Made by a program: the position numbers and the translations under genes | Shown: positions 19,918 to 28,770 of the stretch, in pieces | Position numbering within the stretch: position 1 is the stretch's first letter | Layout of the letters: every line of letters begins with the position of its first letter | The notes under the pieces: generated by a model | The model's input: the letters and a program-made list of their open reading frames with translations, nothing else | Told to the model about the DNA's origin: nothing | The model's database searches: none | Origin: an uncultured Oleiphilaceae bacterium | GTDB lineage: Bacteria > Pseudomonadota > Gammaproteobacteria > Pseudomonadales > Oleiphilaceae | NCBI GenBank assembly: GCA_913060665.1 | Contig: CAJXUY010000004.1 | Location: forward strand, 227,943 to 291,942 | DNA length: 64,000 bases | Reading direction: 5' to 3'

Positions 19918-20766
19918 CTATAGAGTCGGCTCAATAAATGATGCAGGGTGCTTAACTGACATCATATAAGGTTTATATTTTTTAGCCTTCTGCTTTGCAC
20001 TTAAGTTCTTTTTGATCAACCAGCCACTTACTGTTAATTCTCGCCCCACAAGAGACGTTAAGTCTGCTCGCTTAAAATAATGCTGACTCCCTTTTGATAT
20101 CATTAGGGCCAACGAGCCATCTAGCAGCAACCACCAAGCACCACCTTCTTTTAAATGGGCCCGCTCAACTCGCCCCGACACAATACGAAACCCAGTATCC
20201 GTGCGTTTCAAGTTACGGCTGCTTCGAGGTGAAAAATACGCATCACTCCAAATACCCCGCCCTGCGGATCGCGCCTCACTCTGAGCCTGCAGCAAACATC
20301 CTTGTAAAAATAAGTTCGGCGGAATCGCTATTGCAAACCCTAGCCCCCCTCTAACCAGTTCAACCTCTACACTCAGTCCTCTCTCGGTGAACACATAGGC
20401 AAGTAAGCGACCGTAACGATCTTTTGCATCCTCACCCACTTTCAAGCGAATAACAGCCGGATCACCCACAAGCGCTAGCAACCGCTGCTTTGCCTGACGG
20501 GAAAAAGGCTCTGATTGCCGACCTTTTTTATCCAGCTCTGGAGTATTAACCCCAATTAGCCTGACTTTTCGTCCGTCCTTTAACCACAGGGTATCACCGT
20601 CAACGACGCGTTTAACGGCCACTCGCTCCATCATCGATAACTGACCAGCAGAAACCACAGTACACATTTCAGCCCTTACTGGAAAGCCCACCATAAATAA
20701 CAAACACAAAAAAAGGGCGCCCAAAATGGACACCCTTTTTTGTGATAACGTATCATCGCGACTCAT
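19918..20766 (-). CDS. Secreted thermonuclease-like (SNase) protein
   Basis: 282 residues from the ATG at 20766. A longer frame reaching 20904 would run into rpmE and is unlikely. The N-terminus has a basic start and hydrophobic core (VSILGALFLCLLFMVGF) ending near VRAEM, a signal peptide. The SNase domain spans about 40-180: VVDGDTLWLKDGRKVRLIGV, TPELDKKGRQSEPF and AKDRYGRLLAYVF, with the Asp, Arg and Glu of the staphylococcal nuclease active site recognisable. The C-terminal 100 residues look like an OB-type extension with no recognised motif. It follows rpmE on the same strand, the order I recall for the Pseudomonas homologue. The rpmE terminator lies within its codons 9-20. Confidence 0.82.
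   Translation of the reverse strand: MSRDDTLSQKRVSILGALFLCLLFMVGFPVRAEMCTVVSAGQLSMMERVAVKRVVDGDTLWLKDGRKVRLIGVNTPELDKKGRQSEPFSRQAKQRLLALVGDPAVIRLKVGEDAKDRYGRLLAYVFTERGLSVEVELVRGGLGFAIAIPPNLFLQGCLLQAQSEARSAGRGIWSDAYFSPRSSRNLKRTDTGFRIVSGRVERAHLKEGGAWWLLLDGSLALMISKGSQHYFKRADLTSLVGRELTVSGWLIKKNLSAKQKAKKYKPYMMSVKHPASFIEPTL
20708..20742 (-). terminator. Intrinsic terminator of rpmE, lying inside the nuclease gene
   Basis: In the leftward RNA, GGGUGUCCA and UGGGCGCCC pair over 9 bases (two G-U pairs) around a UUU loop, followed by seven U. On the rightward strand the two wobble pairs become C-A mismatches, so the element is directional. It lies 46-80 bases past the rpmE stop. Confidence 0.8.
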
Positions 20767-20788
20767 AGCGTATCGCAACAATAACGTA

Positions 20789-21004
20789 TTAGCCTTTGCT
20801 AATACGGCTACCAAAACGTTTCTTGAACTTGTCAACACGTCCGCCAGCTTCAACACCTTTCTGCTTACCAGTGTAGAAAGGGTGGCATGATGAACATACA
20901 TCAATATGGATATCTTTACACATTGTTGAACGTGTTTTGATAACGTTTCCGCAACTGCATGTTGCAGTTACTTCTTCATATTTTGGGTGGATACCTTCTT
21001 TCAT
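20789..21004 (-). CDS. rpmE: Ribosomal protein bL31, zinc-binding form
   Basis: 71 residues from the ATG at 21004. The protein begins [20 protein letters not shown]; earlier in-frame codons up to 21037 are not family-like. Cysteines at 16, 18, 37 and 40 form the zinc site of the C+ form. Ribosomal bL31 contacts both subunits. It is divergent from priA, as in many Gammaproteobacteria. Confidence 0.97.
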   Translation of the reverse strand: MKEGIHPKYEEVTATCSCGNVIKTRSTMCKDIHIDVCSSCHPFYTGKQKGVEAGGRVDKFKKRFGSRISKG

Positions 21005-21133
21005 TGTGAACCTCGGTTTTCTCATGCCGCTACCCAATCAACCATCAAATCTGTTGCTGGGCACCGCATTTCATTGCATCATAAGACGATAAATCATCTT
21101 GCGGGGTGGCATAAAGCCAAAATCAGACCGCGC

Positions 21134-21161
21134 ATCTTACCAAAAAAAGAACAATTAGCAA
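21134..21161 (-). promoter_or_regulatory. Possible promoter of rpmE
   Basis: Reading leftward, TTGCTA (21161-21156) and TAAGAT (21139-21134) are 16 bases apart. The position would give a leader of about 120 bases before rpmE. Both boxes differ from consensus by two bases, so this is a candidate only. Confidence 0.35.
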
Positions 21162-21233
21162 GATCTATTGCAAAACGACCACCCTTACTTTAGATCAAAT
21201 CGACCGGACAAACCGCTCAGGACATACTACGCA

Positions 21234-23477
21234 GTGACAAGCATTAGCAAAACAGCCAATTCAAACACTATTCTCGCCGTAGCGTTGCCCGTGCCGCTTT
21301 ACCGAACATTCGACTATTTGCCGCCATCCCCTACCTATGCCAGTAGCCTAAGCGCAGGCCAGAGAGTGTCAGTTCAATTCGGCAAAAGGGCCTTAACAGG
21401 CATCATATTAGCGGTTAAAAGTAATAGCGACTACCCTATCGAAAAGCTAAAGCCAATCACTCGTCTACTGGATAAACAACCCATTTTACCTCCATCAATA
21501 CTTGCTATCGCTAAGTGGTCCGCTCAATACTATTGCCACCCAGTAGGAGAAGTGCTTTTTGCAATATTGCCTCCCGCCCTAAAACAGGGGAAAGCCATTT
21601 ACATTTCAAGCACTCAAAAGTGGTCAGCAATCAAAAACCCTGGCAAGCCTGCAAGTGAAAGCATTAAGTCCAATGCAAAAAAACAATTACAACTCTATCA
21701 AGCCTTAGAAAACGCCACAGAAGGGTTGCTTGAAGAGACGATAAAACTACTCGGCTTCACCTCCGCACAATTAAAGCCACTATTCAATAAAGGCCTAATC
21801 ATTCCAGAGACGTTTGATGCACTGACTGCGGCAGCCACAGAATACCAAGTGACCGCACCGTCATTCCCACTTTCTTTAGATCAATCAACGATCGTCGAAC
21901 AGCTGTCTAATGATATTGGACACTTTCAGTGCACGTTATTACAAGGCGTTACGGGTAGCGGAAAAACCGAGGTATACATGAACTTGGTTGATCAGGTCAT
22001 CAATATCGGCCAACAAGCATTAATATTGGTGCCTGAAATAAACCTTACACCACAGACACTCACACGCTTCCAAAACCATTTTAGATGCCCGGTTGGGACT
22101 ATTCACTCGGGCCTTAGCCAAAACGAACGGCTAACCAACTGGGAGCTGGCACGACAAGGTGCCGCAAAAATAATCATCGGCACACGCTCAGCCATATTTA
22201 CCCCAATGAAAAACCTCGGTTGCATCATCGTAGACGAGGAGCACGATAACTCATTCAAGCAACAGGAGGGGTTTCGCTATTCTGCCAGAGACCTGGCAGT
22301 CACAAGAGGGCACAAAGAGAAATGCCCCGTCGTTTTAGGCTCTGCCACACCATCATTAGAGTCAATTAACAACGTACTTTGCGGCAAATATAAGAAACTA
22401 TCCCTACCCTCTAGAGCCGGAGGCGCTACATTTCCTGAGATAGAACTATTGGACATCAAGAGCAGACCACTTGAAGGAGGTCTCTCCCGCCCGCTAATCG
22501 AAACAATCAAGCAACACCTTTATGACCAGCATCAGGTGATCATTTACCTGAATCGTCGAGGGTTTGCACCCGCTATAACCTGCGAAGATTGCGGCTGGCT
22601 GGCCGACTGCCGTCACTGCGACGCAAGGATGACGCTTCACAAACATCCGGCCCACCTGCGCTGTCATCACTGTGACTACACGTCACCTATTCCCACACAA
22701 TGCCCAGACTGCCAGAGCACCAATATTAAAACCTTGGGTACCGGCACCGAAAAAGCTGAAGAGACACTTGAGGCGCTATTTCCCGAGACACCCATCATCA
22801 GAGTCGACAGAGATAGCACTCGAAAAAAAGATGCAATGAAGAACCTGGTAGATGAAGTTAACAAAGGGCTGCCTTGTATTTTAGTGGGCACCCAAATGCT
22901 CGCAAAAGGTCACAACTTCGCCAACGTGACGCTCGTAGCCGTGGTCGATGCCGATGGAGGTTTGTTTAGCGCGGATTTTAGAGCACTAGAAAAAACGGCT
23001 CAACTTCTTATTCAAGTTGCCGGCAGGTCTGGCAGAGGCAGCAGTCAAGGTCAAGTCGTTATCCAAACCAGTCACGGCGACCACCCCATTCTCCAACAAA
23101 TAGCTCAAGGTAATTATCAACAAATTGCAGAAGAGCTTATCGATGAGCGGAAATCAGCCGCATTACCCCCTTTCAGTTACATGGCGCTCCTAAAAGCCGA
23201 AGACCCGAATATCAACAATGCAATAAATTTGCTCGAAAAAACCAAGAAAATGGTCGCCGAAACAGCACAAATGTCGGACCATTCTGTCGAGCTATTGGGC
23301 CCTATCCCCGCATCAATGAGCCGCAAAGCAGGGGTTCACAGAGCCCACCTACTGCTTACATCCGAAAACAGACCCGCATTACAACGAACAACCCAACAAA
23401 TCTGCCACTGGCTAAATAACAACCGCTGGGGGAAAAGCCGCTGGATGATGGATGTTGACCCGATTGAAATAAACTGA
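21234..23477 (+). CDS. priA: Primosomal helicase PriA
   Basis: A superfamily 2 DNA helicase that restarts stalled replication forks. From the GTG at 21234 it has 747 residues, close to E. coli PriA (732). A TTG at 21168 would add 22 non-family residues. The N-terminal 3' DNA-end-binding region includes LPVPLYRTFDYLPP. Walker A is GVTGSGKTEVY, followed by the DEEH box in IIVDEEHDNSFKQ. The zinc region has CEDCGWLADCRHCD and CHHCDYTSPIPTQCPDCQ, all eight cysteines present. The C-terminal helicase motifs LVGTQMLAKGHNF and QVAGRSGRG are intact. It is divergent from rpmE and followed by argS. Confidence 0.95.
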   Translation: MTSISKTANSNTILAVALPVPLYRTFDYLPPSPTYASSLSAGQRVSVQFGKRALTGIILAVKSNSDYPIEKLKPITRLLDKQPILPPSILAIAKWSAQYYCHPVGEVLFAILPPALKQGKAIYISSTQKWSAIKNPGKPASESIKSNAKKQLQLYQALENATEGLLEETIKLLGFTSAQLKPLFNKGLIIPETFDALTAAATEYQVTAPSFPLSLDQSTIVEQLSNDIGHFQCTLLQGVTGSGKTEVYMNLVDQVINIGQQALILVPEINLTPQTLTRFQNHFRCPVGTIHSGLSQNERLTNWELARQGAAKIIIGTRSAIFTPMKNLGCIIVDEEHDNSFKQQEGFRYSARDLAVTRGHKEKCPVVLGSATPSLESINNVLCGKYKKLSLPSRAGGATFPEIELLDIKSRPLEGGLSRPLIETIKQHLYDQHQVIIYLNRRGFAPAITCEDCGWLADCRHCDARMTLHKHPAHLRCHHCDYTSPIPTQCPDCQSTNIKTLGTGTEKAEETLEALFPETPIIRVDRDSTRKKDAMKNLVDEVNKGLPCILVGTQMLAKGHNFANVTLVAVVDADGGLFSADFRALEKTAQLLIQVAGRSGRGSSQGQVVIQTSHGDHPILQQIAQGNYQQIAEELIDERKSAALPPFSYMALLKAEDPNINNAINLLEKTKKMVAETAQMSDHSVELLGPIPASMSRKAGVHRAHLLLTSENRPALQRTTQQICHWLNNNRWGKSRWMMDVDPIEIN

Positions 23478-23575
23478 ATATATTGCCCCCACTAAACACT
23501 CGTCATTCCGCCATGTTTTTGGCATAATAGCCGGTTCCCCCTATTTTCCATCCTAAATGGCAGAATCTAGCAGAG

Positions 23576-25345
23576 ATGAAAGAATATATCGCAGGATTAA
23601 TTCAATCCGCAGTTGACACCTTAAAGGCATCAGGCGAGCTTCCCTTAGAAGTTTCACCCAAAATTACGATCGATAACACCCGCGATAAAAGTCATGGTGA
23701 TTTTGCGAGCAATGTTGCACTAACGCTCGCAAAACCAGCAGGTAAACCTCCTCGCCAAATCGCCGAGCGTCTCTGCAGCATAATCCTTGAACAGGCAATC
23801 GCCGATAAAAAAGGCGTTGAAAAAGCCGAAATTGCCGGACCTGGTTTTATTAACTTTTTTGTTAGCAGCGCTAGCAGCTTTGCCGTAGTACCCGAGATTC
23901 TCACAAGCGGAGAAGCCTACGGACGCAGCAACGCCGGAAAAGCCCAAAAAGTTCAAGTTGAGTTCGTATCAGCTAACCCCACAGGCCCGCTTCATGTCGG
24001 CCATGGTCGCGGAGCGGCATACGGTGCAACAGTAGCCGATTTGCTGTCGGCTGTTGGGTTTGACGTACAACGAGAGTACTACGTTAATGACGCCGGCCGT
24101 CAAATGAATATCCTGGCCACCAGCATCTGGTTAAGATACTTAGAGCTCCAAGGCGAAACCTTTACCTTCCCTTGTAATGGTTATAAAGGTGAGTATGTTT
24201 ACGATATCGCTAGAGGCCTAGGAGATGATCACGGCGACAAGCTTAGGCATGGCGCTGCGACAGTGTTCGAAAATATCCCTGCTGACGAACCCGCAGGTGG
24301 CGACAAAGAAGTTCACATTGATGCACTTATCGCCCGATGCAAAGCCTTGCTCGGAGAAGAAAATTACCTAGGTGTTTTTGATTCTGGACTTGACAACATT
24401 GTAGGTGATATTAAAGACGATTTAGGCGGCTTTGGGGTTCATTACCAAAACTGGTTTTCAGAAAAATCACTATCAGAAAGCATTGACGGTGTAATCGATC
24501 AACTCAACAAATCTGGCCACCTTTACGAAAAAGAAGGCGCGCTTTGGTTTCGCTCTACTGAATTTGGTGATGATAAAGACCGAGTAGTTAAGCGCGACAA
24601 TGGCGAAACCACGTACTTCGCATCTGATATTGCTTACCACAAAAACAAATTTGAGCGGGGCTTTACTCAGGTAATCAATATCTGGGGGGCAGATCATCAC
24701 GGCTACATCGCCCGCGTTAAAGCAGCACTTGAAGCGCTAGAGCTTAACCCTGAACAACTAACCGTTAAGCTAGTTCAATTTGCCATTCTTTACCGTGGTA
24801 CAGAAAGAGTCCAAATGTCGACTCGTAGCGGCTCTTTTGTAACCTTGCGAGAGTTACGCGAAGAGGTAAGCAATGACGCGGCGCGCTTCTTTTATGTCAC
24901 ACGCAAAGCAGAACAGCATATGGACTTTGATTTGGAATTAGCAAAATCAGAGAGTAAAGATAACCCTGTTTACTACATCCAATATGCTCACGCGCGAATC
25001 TGCAGTGTCTTAAGAAAGCTAGCCGCACAAAGCAGCAACTGGAACAGGGAGAATGGCCTCGCCAAGCTCGAACTTCTAACACTTGAGCATGAACGAGACC
25101 TAGCATCAAAACTATCAAAGTACCCTGAGGTGCTTAACAACGCCGCTATCAACCTTGAGCCGCACGCACTCACCCATTACCTAAAAGAACTGGCTGCAGA
25201 CTTTCATACTTACTACAACGCCCACAAAATGCTAGTTGAAGATGAAAACCTGCGTGATGCACGAATCGCATTAGGCATGGCCGTTAGACAAGTGGTTGCC
25301 AATGGTCTTAAGCTTTTGGGCGTTAGCGCACCGGAAGAGATGTAA
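23576..25345 (+). CDS. argS: Arginyl-tRNA synthetase
   Basis: A 589-residue class I synthetase that charges tRNA-Arg. It has the arginine-specific N-terminal additional domain (about 1-115), the HIGH-like signature in SANPTGPLHVGHGRG near residue 140 and the divergent KMSKS-like site VQMSTRSGSF. The DALR anticodon domain lies at the end, with the conserved C-terminal GLKLLGV. Length matches E. coli ArgS (577). It lies 98 bases after priA and 35 bases before the SPOR gene. Confidence 0.97.
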   Translation: MKEYIAGLIQSAVDTLKASGELPLEVSPKITIDNTRDKSHGDFASNVALTLAKPAGKPPRQIAERLCSIILEQAIADKKGVEKAEIAGPGFINFFVSSASSFAVVPEILTSGEAYGRSNAGKAQKVQVEFVSANPTGPLHVGHGRGAAYGATVADLLSAVGFDVQREYYVNDAGRQMNILATSIWLRYLELQGETFTFPCNGYKGEYVYDIARGLGDDHGDKLRHGAATVFENIPADEPAGGDKEVHIDALIARCKALLGEENYLGVFDSGLDNIVGDIKDDLGGFGVHYQNWFSEKSLSESIDGVIDQLNKSGHLYEKEGALWFRSTEFGDDKDRVVKRDNGETTYFASDIAYHKNKFERGFTQVINIWGADHHGYIARVKAALEALELNPEQLTVKLVQFAILYRGTERVQMSTRSGSFVTLRELREEVSNDAARFFYVTRKAEQHMDFDLELAKSESKDNPVYYIQYAHARICSVLRKLAAQSSNWNRENGLAKLELLTLEHERDLASKLSKYPEVLNNAAINLEPHALTHYLKELAADFHTYYNAHKMLVEDENLRDARIALGMAVRQVVANGLKLLGVSAPEEM

Positions 25346-25380
25346 TAGACGCGAAACGTTAGGAAAAGGAAACACCTGCC

Positions 25381-26019
25381 ATGACGCGTGATTACGCTAA
25401 ACCCAGCACCACAAAAGAACCCGGTAAGCGCTCGAAAGAGCGCCCTGGTTCACGCAAACCCAAAGCCTCAAAATCTAGCACTCGAACACATAAGTCAAGC
25501 GCCTCTGCGCCTCGCACAAAATCTACACCTTGGATCATTATCGCCTGCATTGCAGTTGCCTCTGCCTTTGTCACGGGACTGGTTTATTTAAATAAAGTAC
25601 CTCCGACAAAATCACCGCTACCGGTCGCTGAGCCCAAAAAAACCACTACGGTGCAACCAAAGCCCGATACTACATCAAGTACCAAAGAGCGCTTTAAATT
25701 TTATGACCTACTGCCAGAGTCAGAGGTTATTCCTCCTAAGGTTGACGCCTATCAGTACAAAGAGAAAGGCAAACAGATTAAGTACGAATATATTCTGCAA
25801 ACTGGTTCATTTAGGAGCATGAAAGACGCAGAACGGCAGCGTGCTATGATTGGTTTTCAAGGACTTAAAGCCCGCATAGAAAAAGTAGTGACCGATAGCA
25901 ATAGTACTTGGTACCGAGTACAAGTAGGCCCATACACATCACGCAGTAAGATGAACAGTTCAATGGACCGCTTGATCGCTATCAATATTCAACCTCTGGT
26001 TAAGAAAAACAAACGTTAG
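25381..26019 (+). CDS. FtsN-like SPOR-domain cell division protein
   Basis: 212 residues. A highly basic cytoplasmic N-terminus (about 1-48) is followed by one transmembrane helix (WIIIACIAVASAFVTGLVYL). A proline- and threonine-rich periplasmic linker leads to a C-terminal SPOR domain (about 135-210: YILQTGSFRSMKDAERQRAM and YRVQVGPYTSRSKM). SPOR domains bind denuded septal peptidoglycan. The layout and the position between argS/priA and hslV match FtsN of other Gammaproteobacteria. The essential FtsN periplasmic motif cannot be identified with certainty from sequence, so I leave the symbol blank. Confidence 0.85.
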   Translation: MTRDYAKPSTTKEPGKRSKERPGSRKPKASKSSTRTHKSSASAPRTKSTPWIIIACIAVASAFVTGLVYLNKVPPTKSPLPVAEPKKTTTVQPKPDTTSSTKERFKFYDLLPESEVIPPKVDAYQYKEKGKQIKYEYILQTGSFRSMKDAERQRAMIGFQGLKARIEKVVTDSNSTWYRVQVGPYTSRSKMNSSMDRLIAINIQPLVKKNKR

Positions 26020-26073
26020 CCTACAGTGATAACTCAGGCGGCGACTAAAAAACCCGCCTATTTCACACCCTCC

Positions 26074-26103
26074 CTTGAATTTATTTTGCCTGTCTCCATA
26101 TAT
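26074..26103 (+). promoter_or_regulatory. Sigma-32-like heat-shock promoter of hslVU
   Basis: CTTGAAT at 26074-26080 and CTCCATATAT at 26094-26103 are separated by 13 bases. They match the sigma-32 pattern CTTGAAA / CCCCATNTA at nearly every position. It precedes hslV by about 150 bases, which would give a long leader. hslVU is a sigma-32 operon in E. coli. Confidence 0.6.
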
Positions 26104-26254
26104 CTTTTCATTGTTTCTTAAAAATGCACTGCCCAAACGTACATTATTTATAATAAACGATATTTATAATGGACGACGTCTAATCATTCAGTGCATAAAT
26201 TCAAATCATATGAACTAGTCAGTTTATAAACCTAGTCAATCATGGAGTTACGGG

Positions 26255-26791
26255 ATGACCACCATCTTATCAGTACGTCGCGACGGAGAAGTCTCTTTAG
26301 GTGGCGACGGGCAAGTCTCTTTAGGCAACACCATCATGAAGGGCAATGCCAAAAAGGTCAGACGTCTCTACCACGGAAAAGTCATTGCTGGGTTTGCTGG
26401 CGGCACAGCGGATGCATTCACGCTATTTGAACGATTTGAAGCGCAGCTTGAAAAGCATCAAGGGCACCTGGTAAGGGCCGCCGTTGAATTAGCTAAAGAC
26501 TGGCGAACAGATAGGGCTCTGCGCAAACTTGAAGCGCTTCTTGCTGTCGCAGATAAAGAAACATCTCTCATTATTACCGGTAACGGTGATGTTATCGAGC
26601 CAGAAAACAGTCTTATTGCGATAGGCTCAGGTGGACCTTTTGCTCAAGCATCTGCCAGAGCACTACTAGAAAATACATCGCTAAGTGCTCGAGAAATCGT
26701 AGACAAAGGGTTAGATATTGCGGCTGATATTTGCATTTACACCAACCACAATCGAACGATAGAAGACCTTAGCAGTAAAGACACTGCATAG
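26255..26791 (+). CDS. hslV: ATP-dependent protease proteolytic subunit HslV (ClpQ)
   Basis: A 178-residue threonine protease, the double-hexamer core of the HslUV protease. The catalytic Thr is residue 2 ([12 protein letters not shown]), exposed when Met is removed. Conserved segments are [37 protein letters not shown] and the C-terminal [11 protein letters not shown]. The ATG at 26255 is the only start that leaves the catalytic Thr at the N-terminus. hslU follows 104 bases later. Confidence 0.97.
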   Translation: MTTILSVRRDGEVSLGGDGQVSLGNTIMKGNAKKVRRLYHGKVIAGFAGGTADAFTLFERFEAQLEKHQGHLVRAAVELAKDWRTDRALRKLEALLAVADKETSLIITGNGDVIEPENSLIAIGSGGPFAQASARALLENTSLSAREIVDKGLDIAADICIYTNHNRTIEDLSSKDTA

Positions 26792-26895
26792 TAGCGGTAA
26801 AACACCGTATAACGTTCAATATTCACCATGAGCCGTAACCCACAGAACACCACTATATTGCGGCTCGAAGCAGAATTAACCACGGGTAATAAATC

Positions 26896-28224
26896 ATGGC
26901 TGGAATGACCCCTAGAGATATCGTCAACGAGTTAGATAAACATATTATTGGCCAAAATGAAGCCAAACGCGCCGTCGCTATTGCCCTCAGGAACCGCTGG
27001 AGACGCATGCAGCTCGATGAAGACATGCGCAATGAAATCACCCCTAAAAACATTCTAATGATCGGCCCAACCGGTGTCGGTAAAACCGAAATAGCCCGAC
27101 GACTCGCAAAGCTGGCAGATGCGCCATTTATTAAAGTAGAGGCAACAAAGTTTACCGAGGTAGGGTATGTCGGCCGAGATGTAGAGTCAATCATCCGCGA
27201 CTTAGTCGATATGGCGATGAAGATGTTGCGCGAAAAGGCGATGGAGACAGTATCTCATCAAGCAATGGACTCTGCAGAAGAACGAATCTTAGATGCCCTT
27301 CTACCTCCGGCACGTTCATTTAGCGAAACCGAAACAGAGGCGCCCGAGTCGTCCGCTCGACAAATTTTTCGTAAGAAACTTCGCGAAGGCGAGCTAGACG
27401 ACAAAGAGATTGAAATAGAAGTGAAAGCCACACCCGTAGGCGTTGAGATAATGGCACCTCCAGGGATGGAAGAAATGACAAGCCAGCTACAAAGCATGTT
27501 TTCAAATATGTCTGGCGACAAAAAGAAAACGAAAAAAATGAAAGTGGTGGACGCCTTTAAGAAAATTCAGGAAGAAGAAGCCGCTCGGTTCATCAACGAA
27601 GAGCAAATCAAACAAGACGCTCTTCAGCTCGTTGAGCAAAATGGAATCGTCTTTATTGACGAGATCGACAAGGTCGCAAAAAGAGCCGATAACTCTAGCT
27701 CAGATGTTTCTAGAGAAGGTGTACAACGAGACCTTCTCCCGCTGATTGAGGGCTGCACAATCAGCACCAAGTTTGGCATGATCAAAACAGATCATATTCT
27801 ATTTATCGCCTCAGGTGCCTTCCACTTATCAAAGCCTTCAGACCTTATTCCTGAGCTTCAAGGTCGACTCCCCATAAGAGTTGAACTTAAAGCACTCTCA
27901 CCAGAAGACTTTAAACGTATCCTGATTGAACCTGATGCCTCGCTAACCGAACAATATGAAGCGCTTATGGCCACAGAAGGTCTAGCGCTTAAATTTAGTG
28001 ATGAAGCGCTCACCCGGATTGCAGAGATCGCATGGAAAGTTAACGAGTCGACAGAAAATATTGGCGCACGAAGACTCCATACTGTTCTAGAAAGGCTGCT
28101 CGAAAGTGTATCGTTTGGAGCGGGCGACTCTGTGAACGAGAGTCTTGAAATAACGGCAGACTACGTTAATAAGCAACTAAACGAACTATCAGAAGACGAA
28201 GATTTAAGCCGCTACATTCTTTAG
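26896..28224 (+). CDS. hslU: ATP-dependent protease ATPase subunit HslU (ClpY)
   Basis: A 442-residue AAA+ unfoldase that feeds substrates into HslV. Walker A GPTGVGKT is at residues 57-64, Walker B is VFIDEIDKV, and an intermediate I-domain spans about 110-240. The pore motif is VGYVGRDV. The C-terminal tail DEDLSRYIL is the one that docks into HslV pockets. Length matches E. coli HslU (443). It is co-transcribed with hslV and probably with the DUF971 gene. Confidence 0.97.
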   Translation: MAGMTPRDIVNELDKHIIGQNEAKRAVAIALRNRWRRMQLDEDMRNEITPKNILMIGPTGVGKTEIARRLAKLADAPFIKVEATKFTEVGYVGRDVESIIRDLVDMAMKMLREKAMETVSHQAMDSAEERILDALLPPARSFSETETEAPESSARQIFRKKLREGELDDKEIEIEVKATPVGVEIMAPPGMEEMTSQLQSMFSNMSGDKKKTKKMKVVDAFKKIQEEEAARFINEEQIKQDALQLVEQNGIVFIDEIDKVAKRADNSSSDVSREGVQRDLLPLIEGCTISTKFGMIKTDHILFIASGAFHLSKPSDLIPELQGRLPIRVELKALSPEDFKRILIEPDASLTEQYEALMATEGLALKFSDEALTRIAEIAWKVNESTENIGARRLHTVLERLLESVSFGAGDSVNESLEITADYVNKQLNELSEDEDLSRYIL

Positions 28225-28312
28225 CGATTGAATGTGTTGAACTATCGAGAGCCTTCGGCAGAGGGAGCTATTACACTCTGCCGACTTGGACTAACCTCTA
28301 AAGGAATACCTC

Positions 28313-28669
28313 ATGGCGACAGCTCCACGGCCTACTCAAATTAAGCTTCAAACCCGTTCAAGGCGTCTTGAGCTCTGCTACTCAGAAACCGAAAAGTACC
28401 CTTTAAGTTATGAGTTTTTGCGGGTATTATCACCATCGGCAGAGGTACGTGGGCACGGCCCCGGAAGCGCCGTTCTTCAGACGGGAAAAAAAGACGTTGC
28501 CATCACACTGATCGAACTCGCAGGTAACTATGCACTAAAAATAACCTACAGCGACGGACACGACTCAGGCCTTTATACCTGGGATTATTTATATGACCTT
28601 TGCTGTAATGAAGAAACATACTGGAACGATTATCTGCAACAACTGGCCGCGGCAGAGCAAAGCAGGTAA
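28313..28669 (+). CDS. DUF971 (GBBH-like N-terminal domain) protein
   Basis: 118 residues. It resembles the small stand-alone proteins that share the N-terminal domain of gamma-butyrobetaine hydroxylase. Recognisable parts are the SRRLELCYSETEKYPLSYEFLRV opening and the ending with SDGHDSGLYTWDYLYDLC. Such proteins commonly follow hslU in Pseudomonas-type genomes. The biochemical role is unknown; related domains have been linked to iron-sulfur or metal binding, but I see no clear metal motif. It lies 88 bases after hslU. Confidence 0.8.
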   Translation: MATAPRPTQIKLQTRSRRLELCYSETEKYPLSYEFLRVLSPSAEVRGHGPGSAVLQTGKKDVAITLIELAGNYALKITYSDGHDSGLYTWDYLYDLCCNEETYWNDYLQQLAAAEQSR

Positions 28670-28770
28670 TTTTTAAAGCTACGTATGAGGCATGAGCATT
28701 TGTCGGGCAACCGAAAGAGCTCACTAGAGAAACCCACCTTGCGCGAAAAAGCGCCCTTTAAGGAGCGGCA

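Noticed and set aside
20767..20904. Longer nuclease reading frame
   Set aside because: It would overlap rpmE and bury the signal peptide; the ATG at 20766 leaves a normal signal sequence.
28741..28758. Small GCGC hairpin between the DUF971 and patatin genes
   Set aside because: Only four base pairs with an A-loop and no T-run.
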